Positions 1 to 6,291 of a stretch of 9,767 bases of DNA are shown here, in pieces (positions within the stretch are counted from its first letter, which is position 1; each line of letters begins with the position of its first letter). The notes beneath the pieces were generated by a model, which did no database searches, had not been told where the DNA came from, and saw only the letters and a list, made by a program, of their open reading frames with translations. The position numbers were made by a program, and so were the translations under genes. The stretch covers positions 1 to 9,767 of the forward strand of contig JABZKE010000013.1 of the NCBI GenBank assembly GCA_015257445.1, in the 5' to 3' direction. The DNA comes from Nanosynbacter sp. Its GTDB lineage: Bacteria > Patescibacteriota > Saccharimonadia > Saccharimonadales > Saccharimonadaceae.

Positions 1-40
1 ATTTTTGAATTTTAAACCACTACTAAACTTAATAAAAACA

Positions 41-45
41 AGGAG
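41..45 (+). promoter_or_regulatory. Shine-Dalgarno of murB
   Basis: AGGAG lies 5 nt before the ATG at 51 and fixes that start. The A/T-rich stretch 1-40 upstream shows no convincing TATAAT-like promoter, so murB may be read from a promoter before the window. Confidence 0.8.
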
Positions 46-50
46 AATAA

Positions 51-1145
51 ATGTTAATTTCTGAAAATGTCCCGATTAAAAATCTTGTCACCATGCGTAT
101 TGGTGGTCCAGCCAAATATGTCATCGAGATCAAGTCTAAAGATGAAATTCCAGAAGCCTATCAATTCGCCGCTGAAAAAAATCTTCCAGTCACTATCCTC
201 GGTAATGGTGCTAATACTTTCGCCACCGATGAAGGCTACCAAGGTGTAATCTTGCTTGATCGTATTCTCGGCATCTCACAGCTCTCAGAGAAGGAAATCG
301 AAGCCGCTTATGGCGCCGAGGTGAAAGCCGAGGCCGAAAAAGAAGGTTATGGTTATTTCCGCGCTAATGGTGGTGAAATTTGGGACTCTTTAGTTAACTT
401 CACTGCCGCCCTTGGCTACTCTGGTATTGAAGCCATGGCTGGTATTCCAGGTACCGCTGGTGCTTCTCCAGTTCAGAATATCGGCGCTTATGGCCAGGAA
501 GTCACGCAGGTGATCGTTTCTGCTGATGTCTATGATTTGAAGGAAAAAACTTTTAAAACCATCCTCGCTGAAGATATGCAGATGAGTTACCGCAAGTCCA
601 TCTTCAATTCTGGCGAAAGTGTGGGTCGTTACTTTATTTATTCCATTGTGATTCGTTTGAAAAAAGGTCAACTCAACCCACCATTCTACCGCTCCTTGCA
701 AGCTTATGTGGACGAACATCAAGAGACTGATTTTTCGCCAACCAACATTGCTCGTATGGTTCGCGAAGTGAGAAATTCTAAGCTTCCTGATCCAGAAAAA
801 ATCGCTAGTGCTGGTAGTTTCTTCAAGAATATTTACCTCACTGATGAAGAAGCCGACGAGGCCGAGGCACGTGGTATCGAAGTTTGGCGCAATGCTAAAG
901 AAGTCGGTCCAGATTCTCCAGAGAAACGCACTAATTTGGTCAACTCTGGTTGGCTTCTCGAACATGCCGGTCTTAAAGGCCAGGTCTTCCATGGCATGAA
1001 AATCAGTGATAAGGCCGCTCTAATTTTGATTAATGAATCTGCTGAAACTTATGCCGACCTTGCTGCTGCCCGTGCTGAAATCGCAAAAATTGTCTTCGAT
1101 AAATTTGGCTTAAAGATTGAGCAAGAACCGGACGAAATTAAATAA
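51..1145 (+). CDS. murB: UDP-N-acetylmuramate dehydrogenase (MurB), type I-like
   Basis: MurB is an FAD enzyme of the cytoplasm. It reduces UDP-GlcNAc-enolpyruvate to UDP-MurNAc with NADPH, the second committed step of peptidoglycan synthesis. The N-terminal FAD-binding (PCMH) domain spans about residues 12-205 with MRIGGPA (15-21), GNGAN (51-55) and the IPGTAGASPVQNIGAYG block (132-148). The C-terminal MurB domain follows. By motif comparison with E. coli MurB, the catalytic residues are present: Arg181 (in YRKS), Ser256 (in AGSFFKN) and Glu359 (in IEQE, near the C terminus). The retained tyrosine-loop region and overall length (364 aa against about 340) fit type I. Extra length comes mainly from a charged Glu/Lys/Ala-rich insertion at about 79-100. 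The protein ends soon after Glu359, lacking the usual tail. It is first in the murB-folD-gpmI run, 8 nt before folD, with stop TAA. The assignment is firm. Confidence 0.95.
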   Translation: MLISENVPIKNLVTMRIGGPAKYVIEIKSKDEIPEAYQFAAEKNLPVTILGNGANTFATDEGYQGVILLDRILGISQLSEKEIEAAYGAEVKAEAEKEGYGYFRANGGEIWDSLVNFTAALGYSGIEAMAGIPGTAGASPVQNIGAYGQEVTQVIVSADVYDLKEKTFKTILAEDMQMSYRKSIFNSGESVGRYFIYSIVIRLKKGQLNPPFYRSLQAYVDEHQETDFSPTNIARMVREVRNSKLPDPEKIASAGSFFKNIYLTDEEADEAEARGIEVWRNAKEVGPDSPEKRTNLVNSGWLLEHAGLKGQVFHGMKISDKAALILINESAETYADLAAARAEIAKIVFDKFGLKIEQEPDEIK

Positions 1146-1149
1146 GGAG
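1144..1149 (+). promoter_or_regulatory. Shine-Dalgarno of folD overlapping the murB stop
   Basis: AAGGAG begins inside the murB TAA codon (1143-1145) and sits 4 nt before the folD ATG at 1154. The overlap implies one transcript and probably translational coupling of the two genes. Confidence 0.8.
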
Positions 1150-1153
1150 TCCC

Positions 1154-1966
1154 ATGGTTAAAGAATTAAACGGTCGTGAATTAGTCGGATTTATTAAGGA
1201 GCGCCAAGCTCATCAGGTAAAGGCTCTCCGCTCACGTAAAATCCGTCCGAAATTAGTCATTATTCGTGATTCAAATAATCCCGTCATCGAAAAATACGTC
1301 AGCCTGAAAAAAGCTTACGGGGAAGATATCGAGATTGAAGTAATTGACCAAGTAGTGAATCCTACCAAGGAAGCCATTCAATCTGCCATCGAATCTGCTA
1401 ATCAAGATGCTTCCGTTTCTTCGGTGATTTTGCAGCTTCCTTTACAAAATCCGGAGTGGACCGAGGAGCTCGTCGCATTGATCGCTCCCAAAAAAGATGT
1501 CGATGGTTTGACTGGCAAAAGTCGTTTCGATAGTGCCACTGCTACCGCCATCAACTGGCTTCTCACTGGCTACGGTATTGAACTGAATAATAAATCTATC
1601 GCTATTGTCGGGCGCGGCCGCTTGGTCGGTGAACCACTCATTCGTATGTTCACGAATTCCAATCTTCGTGTATCGGTTTTTCATCGTGGCTCTGATTTTT
1701 CTGAACTTAAAAATCACGATGTCATTATCACCGCCACAGGTAATCCTCATCTCATTACTTCTGAAATGATTCGCGAAGGCGCCGTAATTGTCGATGCTGG
1801 TACCGCTAGTGAAGGTGGAGTGATTCTCGGTGACATTAACGATGAAATTCGCGCACGTACTGATATTTCCGCTATTACTCCAAAAATCGGTGGCGTAGGC
1901 CCACTCACTATTGGCGTACTATTCGAAAATGTTCTGGCCTCTGCTGCCGAAAATCAAACACATTAA
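1154..1966 (+). CDS. folD: Methylenetetrahydrofolate dehydrogenase/cyclohydrolase (FolD), divergent
   Basis: FolD interconverts 5,10-methylene-, 5,10-methenyl- and 10-formyl-tetrahydrofolate, producing NAD(P)H and one-carbon units in the cytoplasm. The N-terminal catalytic domain shows Tyr48 and Lys52 in the YVxxK motif, the N-x-D...QLPL signature (83-97, Gln94) and DVDG (115-118). The C-terminal Rossmann domain shows GRGRLVGEP (153-161), a TATGNP turn (194-198) and GGVGPLT (246-252). At 270 aa it is slightly short for the family (about 280-300). Several normally strict motifs have drifted. GRSxxVG has Gly in place of Ser, PGGVGPMT reads IGGVGPLT, and the usual CTP segment before the Rossmann domain is replaced by a TAINWLL-like stretch near 131-137. 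The catalytic Tyr/Lys/Gln/Asp set is intact, so activity is likely, but cofactor preference (NAD or NADP) is open. Beside murB it might supply NADPH for MurB, which is inference only. Confidence 0.9.
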   Translation: MVKELNGRELVGFIKERQAHQVKALRSRKIRPKLVIIRDSNNPVIEKYVSLKKAYGEDIEIEVIDQVVNPTKEAIQSAIESANQDASVSSVILQLPLQNPEWTEELVALIAPKKDVDGLTGKSRFDSATATAINWLLTGYGIELNNKSIAIVGRGRLVGEPLIRMFTNSNLRVSVFHRGSDFSELKNHDVIITATGNPHLITSEMIREGAVIVDAGTASEGGVILGDINDEIRARTDISAITPKIGGVGPLTIGVLFENVLASAAENQTH

Positions 1967-1989
1967 TTAAAAATTAAAAAGGGTGAGTC

Positions 1990-3603
1990 ATGCAAGCAAA
2001 ATCAAAGAAAAATTATACCGGTCCAGTCGTCCTCGTGGTGATGGATGGGGTCGGCATTCGTCAGGAAATCGAAGGTAATGCTGTATCGCTAGCCTACACA
2101 GAATTTTTGCATCAATTGGAGCAGAATTATCCGAAATTGGCCCTCCAAGCTTCTGGTGAAGCGGTGGGCATTTTGGCTGGTCAAATGGGGAATTCCGAAG
2201 TTGGACATAACGCCCTCGGTAGTGGCCAAATTATTAAGCAAGGTATCGCTAAAATCAACCAAGCTTTTACCACTGGAGAGATCTGGCAATCCAGCGCTTG
2301 GCAGGGGGCTATCGAAAATCTCAAAACCCACCAGTCCACCCTCCATTTTTCCGGAATTTTCTCTGATGGTGGCGTACATAGTGAGTTATCTCATCTTTTT
2401 GCCATGCTAAGACGTGCTGCCGAATCTGGTATCAAAACCATGCGTGTGCACGCGGTCTTCGATGGTCGTGATGTGGCTCCGCAGTCGGCTGAAAAATATC
2501 TCGCACAATTTAATCAAGCTGTCGCGGAGATCAAAAAAGAGTTCGACGTCGATATTCAAATTGCCTCTGGCGGTGGCCGTATGGTTTTCATTGCTGACCG
2601 TTATCAAACCGATTGGACTATAGTCGAACGTGGTTGGCAGGCCTTAGTCTATGGGCAGGCCGAGCACTATTTTAACTCTGCCGATGCGGCAATTCAGCAT
2701 TTTCGTGAAACTGACCAGAGTCTGCAGGATCAATACCTTCCCGCTTTTGTCGTGGTGGATGAGGCGAAGCATCCGATTGGTCTAGTTCGACCACACGACA
2801 GTTTTGTCTATTTTGATTTTCGGGCCGACCGTGCACTTGAAATCGCCGAAGCTTTTTGTCTCAACGATTTTCAAGGTTTTAATCGTGGTACCGAGCAGAA
2901 TCAGAAATTACCAGTCTATTTCGCCAGTCTTACCGAATATGATGTCGATCGCCATTTCCCAGAGCACACCTTAGTCGAGCCGGTCGAAATCAAACATACT
3001 CTGCATGAATATTTGGCAGCCAAAAATCTTACTCAGCTAGCCTGTTCCGAAACCGCCAAGTTCGGCCATATTACCTATTATTTTAACGGCAATAGTTATG
3101 AGCCGCTCGCTGGCGAAGAATTTCTCGAAATTAAATCCGATACGCGCCCTTATGACGAACGTCCTTGGATGAAATCCGCAGAAATTACCGACGCCGTGCT
3201 TGAAAAAATGTCTGAATTTGATTTTGTCCGAATTAATTTTGCCGGTGGCGATATGGTGGGGCATTTTGGTGAACTCGAGCCGACTGTGATTGCTATGGAA
3301 GCGATGGATCTACAACTTCAGCGTCTCGCCAAAAAGGTTGATGAGCTAGGCGGCATGATGTTGATTACCGCTGATCATGGTAACGCTGAGGAACTTTTTG
3401 ATACCACCACCCATCAGGCTAAAACTTCCCATACTACTAATCTCGTCCCATGTTATTATTATGATAATACCGAGTTTAGCCAGCATTATCAGTTAAAAAA
3501 ATTGCCTGACGCCGGCCTAACTAATATCGCGGCCACCGTTGCTGACCTCTTGATTAGCGAACATTCCGAGTATTGGCGCGACTCTTTGATTGAGCTAAAA
3601 TAG
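1990..3603 (+). CDS. gpmI: 2,3-bisphosphoglycerate-independent phosphoglycerate mutase
   Basis: This cofactor-independent, metal-dependent mutase interconverts 3- and 2-phosphoglycerate in lower glycolysis. It belongs to the alkaline-phosphatase superfamily. The metal ligands and nucleophile are visible: Asp19 (VVMDG), catalytic Ser69 (GNSEVGH), Asp421 and His425 (GDMVGH), Asp462-His463 (TADHGNAE) and His481 (SHTTN). Substrate-binding segments include DGRD (158-161), GGGRM (194-198), FRADR (277-281) and Lys357 in the ETAKFGH block. Length is 537 aa, a little over the usual 510. Motifs are drifted in places: GGDMVGHFG stands where NPDMVGHTG is common, and the SPKVATYD region reads SDTRPYDE. 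The start is supported by GGTGA at 1982-1986, just before the ATG. The gene lies 23 nt after folD with no terminator between. Its product is one enolase step from PEP, the MurA co-substrate. Stop is TAG. Confidence 0.95.
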   Translation: MQAKSKKNYTGPVVLVVMDGVGIRQEIEGNAVSLAYTEFLHQLEQNYPKLALQASGEAVGILAGQMGNSEVGHNALGSGQIIKQGIAKINQAFTTGEIWQSSAWQGAIENLKTHQSTLHFSGIFSDGGVHSELSHLFAMLRRAAESGIKTMRVHAVFDGRDVAPQSAEKYLAQFNQAVAEIKKEFDVDIQIASGGGRMVFIADRYQTDWTIVERGWQALVYGQAEHYFNSADAAIQHFRETDQSLQDQYLPAFVVVDEAKHPIGLVRPHDSFVYFDFRADRALEIAEAFCLNDFQGFNRGTEQNQKLPVYFASLTEYDVDRHFPEHTLVEPVEIKHTLHEYLAAKNLTQLACSETAKFGHITYYFNGNSYEPLAGEEFLEIKSDTRPYDERPWMKSAEITDAVLEKMSEFDFVRINFAGGDMVGHFGELEPTVIAMEAMDLQLQRLAKKVDELGGMMLITADHGNAEELFDTTTHQAKTSHTTNLVPCYYYDNTEFSQHYQLKKLPDAGLTNIAATVADLLISEHSEYWRDSLIELK

Positions 3604-3613
3604 CCACCAGAGG

Positions 3614-3640
3614 TTGCCACTGAGTAAAATATGGTATAAT
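3614..3640 (+). promoter_or_regulatory. Promoter of galU, extended -10, very short leader
   Basis: A perfect TATAAT (3635-3640) is preceded by TG at the extended -10 position (TGGTATAAT, 3632-3640). TTGCCA at 3614-3619 could be a -35, but its 15-nt spacing is short. Transcription would start near 3647, leaving a leader of about 11 nt that carries AAGGAG (3647-3652) almost at its 5' end, 5 nt before the ATG. No terminator separates gpmI from this site, so read-through from the upstream run is also possible. Confidence 0.7.
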
Positions 3641-3657
3641 TCAGAAAAGGAGAAAAA

Positions 3658-4503
3658 ATGCAGAAAATTACCAAAGCCATTATTCCTGTGGCCGGATGGG
3701 GTACCCGTCGTCTACCGATTACTAAAGTTATTGAAAAATCCATGTTACCAGTTGGCAACCGTCCACTTGTCGACTACTCTGTGCAAGAACTCATTGAAGC
3801 CGGCGTTACTGATATCTATATGGTAGTTAGCAATACTGAACCTTGCCAAGTTCGTGAATTCTACTCTGATAATATTGTACTAAATGATTATTTAATTTCT
3901 CGCGGTAAGGCTGATCGTGTGGCTCTCACCAAGACTCTTCCAGGGCACGTTAAAATTCATTACATCGCTCAAGATGCCAATAGTAAATATGGTACTGCCG
4001 TCCCTGTCGCTATGGCTGCCGAAGAATATAATCTTAACGAACCCGTGATTGTTTATATGGGTGATGACTTTATTTGGAATCCAGAGGGCGAATCTGCTGC
4101 CACTTCTCTGATTAATTCTCTTCAATCTGAAAACGACTCGGCTATTTTAGGTGTCGAAATCCCTAAGGAAAAAGTTGATAAATATGGTGTACTTGAAGTT
4201 CAAGACGGTAAACTTACGAATGTCGTCGAAAAACCATCGGTCGAAGAAGCTCCGTCTAACCTGATTAATGTCAGTAAGTATATTCTTTCTGCGGATCTCT
4301 TGCAAAAAATTGTCGCCTATGTCAATGAGCACGACTTTGGTCCAACTGACCAGGAATACATGATTACCGATCCAATCTATGACTATATTAAGCAAGGCCA
4401 GACCATGCGCGTCGCTTCCACCTCTGGTCAATATCTCGATGGTGGATCTGTTGAAGGCTGGGTGCACGCTAATAATGTTGTTTGTGGCGTCAAAGAAGCC
4501 TAA
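3658..4503 (+). CDS. galU: UTP--glucose-1-phosphate uridylyltransferase (GalU-like)
   Basis: The predicted reaction is UTP + glucose-1-phosphate to UDP-glucose + PPi, feeding envelope glycans. The Rossmann-like nucleotidyltransferase fold opens with GWGTRRLPITKVIEKSMLP (13-31), matching the GxGTRxLPxTKxxxKxMLP signature of GalU, with Arg17 and Lys27 prominent. GDD at 135-137 is in the place of the metal-binding aspartate. VEKP (190-193) followed by EEAPSNLINVSKYIL (196-210) is the GalU-type mid-domain block, and a DGGSVEGWVHAN segment (261-272) is near the end. Length is 281 aa, typical for bacterial GalU (about 290). The GEIQLTDA-type motif is altered to DQEYMITDPI (231-240), so a related sugar-1-phosphate nucleotidyltransferase cannot be excluded. 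It has its own promoter and SD, and a terminator directly after its TAA stop. Confidence 0.88.
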   Translation: MQKITKAIIPVAGWGTRRLPITKVIEKSMLPVGNRPLVDYSVQELIEAGVTDIYMVVSNTEPCQVREFYSDNIVLNDYLISRGKADRVALTKTLPGHVKIHYIAQDANSKYGTAVPVAMAAEEYNLNEPVIVYMGDDFIWNPEGESAATSLINSLQSENDSAILGVEIPKEKVDKYGVLEVQDGKLTNVVEKPSVEEAPSNLINVSKYILSADLLQKIVAYVNEHDFGPTDQEYMITDPIYDYIKQGQTMRVASTSGQYLDGGSVEGWVHANNVVCGVKEA

Positions 4504-4524
4504 AATCTGAAAGATTTCTCTAAG

Positions 4525-4557
4525 TAAGACCCTTATCCAGGGGTCTTATTTTATTTT
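4525..4557 (+). terminator. Intrinsic terminator after galU
   Basis: A perfect 8-bp stem, TAAGACCC (4525-4532) with GGGTCTTA (4541-4548), closes an 8-nt loop. It is followed by a T-rich tract, TTTTATTTT (4549-4557). It lies 21 nt after the galU stop and insulates the murA promoter downstream. Confidence 0.88.
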
Positions 4558-4563
4558 AAAAAT

Positions 4564-4593
4564 ATACCATCCATGATATAATATTTATGGTTT
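4564..4593 (+). promoter_or_regulatory. Possible operator: inverted repeat around the murA -10
   Basis: ATACCAT (4564-4570) and ATGGTTT (4587-4593) form an imperfect dyad (6 of 7 pairs) with a 16-nt spacer. The dyad straddles the TATAAT at 4577-4582. The arms are 23 bp apart, about two helical turns, a spacing a dimeric HTH protein could span. The downstream gene encodes such an HTH domain, so autoregulation is conceivable. The stretch is A/T-rich and a chance match is quite possible. Confidence 0.3.
4574..4582 (+). promoter_or_regulatory. Promoter of the HTH-murA gene (extended -10)
   Basis: TGATATAAT is a perfect extended -10 element, with TATAAT at 4577-4582. No good -35 is seen at the right distance, only A/T-rich sequence near 4554-4559. 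Transcription would start near 4589, giving a leader of about 21 nt. That leader contains the purine-rich SD AGGAAAGG (4597-4604), 5 nt before the ATG at 4610. Confidence 0.75.
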
Positions 4594-4609
4594 ATTAGGA
4601 AAGGCTCTT

Positions 4610-6157
4610 ATGAAACAAAAAACTTATCAAGAAGAAATCGGCGCTATCATTACCAATCTTCGCCGTGAAAAAGGTATCACTCAGGGCGAACTCGCGAAGA
4701 TGATTGGTACCTCTCAGTCCGCCGTTCATCGCATCGAAAAGGGTGATCAAAATACTTCTCTTGAAATGATTAAGAAAATTTCCTCTGCACTCGGCCATCA
4801 AATTTTAGCCGTCAGTGACTCCTCTTTTCAGTCTTATCGTATTAATGGCGGCAAAACTCTCAGTGGTTCTATTACGATTAATTCTTCCAAAAATGCTGGT
4901 GTAGCCCTGCTTTGTGCTGCGCTTCTTAACCGTGGTCGCACTACACTTAAGAAACTTGCTCGCATCGAAGAAGTTTTTCGTATTATCGAAGTGCTTGAAT
5001 CGATTGGCGTGAAGTGTCGCTGGGTCAATCGTCAAAAAGATTTGGAAATCACTCCTCCTCGCGAGCTCAAGCTTGAAGAAATGGATCTCGATGCCGCCCG
5101 CAAAACTCGCTCAGTCCTCATGTTAATGGGCCCACTCCTTCATTTTTACAAGGAATTTGCCTTGCCTTATGCTGGTGGTTGTTCTCTTGGCACTCGCACT
5201 GTCGAGCCACATCTTCGCGCTCTTTCAGTTTTTGGCCTCAATGTTGATGCCACTACCCATACTGGTTTTTACGAGGCTAAGGTGGATCAAAAAATTCTTC
5301 GTGACGAATCCGGTAAACGTATCGTGCTCATCGAACGTGGTGATACGGTGACAGAGAATATTCTCATGGCCGCTGCGCTTTATCCGGGGCAAACCACGAT
5401 TGTGGGGGCTTCACCGAACTACATGGTGCAAGATGTTTGTTTCTTCCTTCAAGATCTCGGGGTTAAAATTGAGGGAATTGGCACTACTACACTTGTAGTG
5501 CGTGGCCAAAAGTGCATTGATAAGGATGTGGAATATTATCCTAGCGAAGACCCGATCGAGGCCATGTCTTTTTTGGCAGCTGGTTTGGTCACTAAATCCG
5601 AAATTACTATCACCCGTGCCCCGATTGAATTTCTCGAAATTGAGCTCGAGGTTTTGCGTTCCATGCATGCTAAAATTGAACGTTCTGAGGAGTACTTCTC
5701 TTATAATGGTCGCACTCGCCTAGTCGATTTGCATATCTTGAAATCTAATCTGGTGGCTCCGGCTGATAAAATTCATCCCATGCCTTTCCCAGGTCTCAAT
5801 ATCGATAATTTACCATTCTTCACCGTGATTGCCGCCATGGCTGAAGGCCGTACTCTGATTCATGACTGGGTTTTTGAGAATCGTGCGATTTATTCCACTT
5901 ACCTTACGAATCTTAACGCCAAGGTAGAATTACTCGACGCGCACCGCTATTATGTTTCTGGTCCGACTAACTGGCGTGCTGCCGAGCTAGTTTCACCTCC
6001 AGCTCTTCGCCCAGCCGTAGTCCTACTTCTCGGTATGTTGGCCGCTCCTGGCGTCTCTATCTTACGCAATGTCTATTCGATTAATCGCGGTTACCAAGAT
6101 TTTGCCCGTCGTCTTAATCATTTGGGCGCCGACGTTAAACCGTTGGTCGGCATCTAG
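4610..6157 (+). CDS. murA: HTH (XRE-type) fused to MurA, UDP-GlcNAc 1-carboxyvinyltransferase
   Basis: MurA transfers enolpyruvate from PEP to UDP-GlcNAc, the first committed peptidoglycan step. Residues 5-67 are a Cro/C1-type helix-turn-helix: ITQGELAKMIG (23-33), then a recognition helix around TSQSAVHRIEKG (34-45). A short linker leads to the EPSP-synthase-fold domain (about 76-515). By comparison with E. coli MurA, Lys94-Asn95 match K22-N23, Arg167 matches R91, Cys191 in AGGC matches C115, Arg196 matches R120, Asp399 matches D305, Arg425 in FENR matches R331, and Arg493 in NRGY matches R397. The conserved cysteine predicts fosfomycin sensitivity. Oddities are PGLNID in place of PGFPTD, and Ala465 where DLR normally has Asp. 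Length is 515 aa against about 420 for plain MurA; the excess is mostly the HTH. No Met codon lies near the enzyme-domain boundary, so the fusion is one reading frame. A regulatory or scaffolding role for the HTH is inference. Confidence 0.9.
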   Translation: MKQKTYQEEIGAIITNLRREKGITQGELAKMIGTSQSAVHRIEKGDQNTSLEMIKKISSALGHQILAVSDSSFQSYRINGGKTLSGSITINSSKNAGVALLCAALLNRGRTTLKKLARIEEVFRIIEVLESIGVKCRWVNRQKDLEITPPRELKLEEMDLDAARKTRSVLMLMGPLLHFYKEFALPYAGGCSLGTRTVEPHLRALSVFGLNVDATTHTGFYEAKVDQKILRDESGKRIVLIERGDTVTENILMAAALYPGQTTIVGASPNYMVQDVCFFLQDLGVKIEGIGTTTLVVRGQKCIDKDVEYYPSEDPIEAMSFLAAGLVTKSEITITRAPIEFLEIELEVLRSMHAKIERSEEYFSYNGRTRLVDLHILKSNLVAPADKIHPMPFPGLNIDNLPFFTVIAAMAEGRTLIHDWVFENRAIYSTYLTNLNAKVELLDAHRYYVSGPTNWRAAELVSPPALRPAVVLLLGMLAAPGVSILRNVYSINRGYQDFARRLNHLGADVKPLVGI

Positions 6158-6183
6158 ACTCTGATGTCCAATCTTTGGTTGTC

Positions 6184-6198
6184 ACTAGGCTCCCTAGT
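6184..6198. other. Small hairpin in the murA-to-6292 gap
   Basis: ACTAGG (6184-6189) and CCTAGT (6193-6198) form a perfect 6-bp stem with a 3-nt loop, 26 nt after the murA stop. No U-tract follows, so it is not a classical terminator by itself. It may protect the 3' end of the murA mRNA or be incidental. I see no tRNA or small gene in the 134-nt gap. Confidence 0.4.
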
Positions 6199-6215
6199 CA
6201 GGTGCTTCTTAGTTA

Positions 6216-6255
6216 AAAAATACCAGGCTCATTGCAGTCTAAAAATATCAGGTTC
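6216..6255 (+). repeat. Imperfect direct repeat including the terminator's left arm
   Basis: AAAAATACCAGGCTC (6216-6230) and AAAAATATCAGGTTC (6241-6255) agree at 13 of 15 positions. The second copy supplies the 5' arm of the terminator stem. The first copy could pair with the same 3' arm with one mismatch. It may be a local duplication or a remnant terminator arm. Confidence 0.5.
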
Positions 6256-6276
6256 CGCGTGGCCTGATATTTTTTT
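6241..6276 (+). terminator. Strong intrinsic terminator after HTH-murA
   Basis: A perfect 12-bp stem pairs AAAAATATCAGG (6241-6252) with CCTGATATTTTT (6263-6274) around a 10-nt loop. Its T-run continues to 6276. The run abuts, and its last T is shared with, the extended -10 of the next gene. Confidence 0.88.
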
Positions 6277-6284
6277 GCTATAAT
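6276..6284 (+). promoter_or_regulatory. Promoter of the 6292 gene; predicts a leaderless mRNA
   Basis: TGCTATAAT is a perfect extended -10, with TATAAT at 6279-6284. The -35 position would fall in the terminator loop and has no match. Only 7 nt separate the -10 from the ATG at 6292, so the expected start point (about 6291) is at or one base before the ATG. AAGG at 6286-6289 is 2 nt from the ATG, too close to act as an SD. Confidence 0.65.
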
Positions 6285-6291
6285 AAAGGTA

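Noticed and set aside
390..992. A 200-codon open frame on the minus strand opposite murB
   Set aside because: It lies wholly antisense to a firmly identified gene, has no SD or family resemblance, and mirrors the codon bias of murB.
4027..4032. TATAAT inside galU (also at 5702-5707 and near 6610)
   Set aside because: These are in-frame Tyr-Asn codons with no gene start nearby. They show that TATAAT alone is not proof of a promoter.
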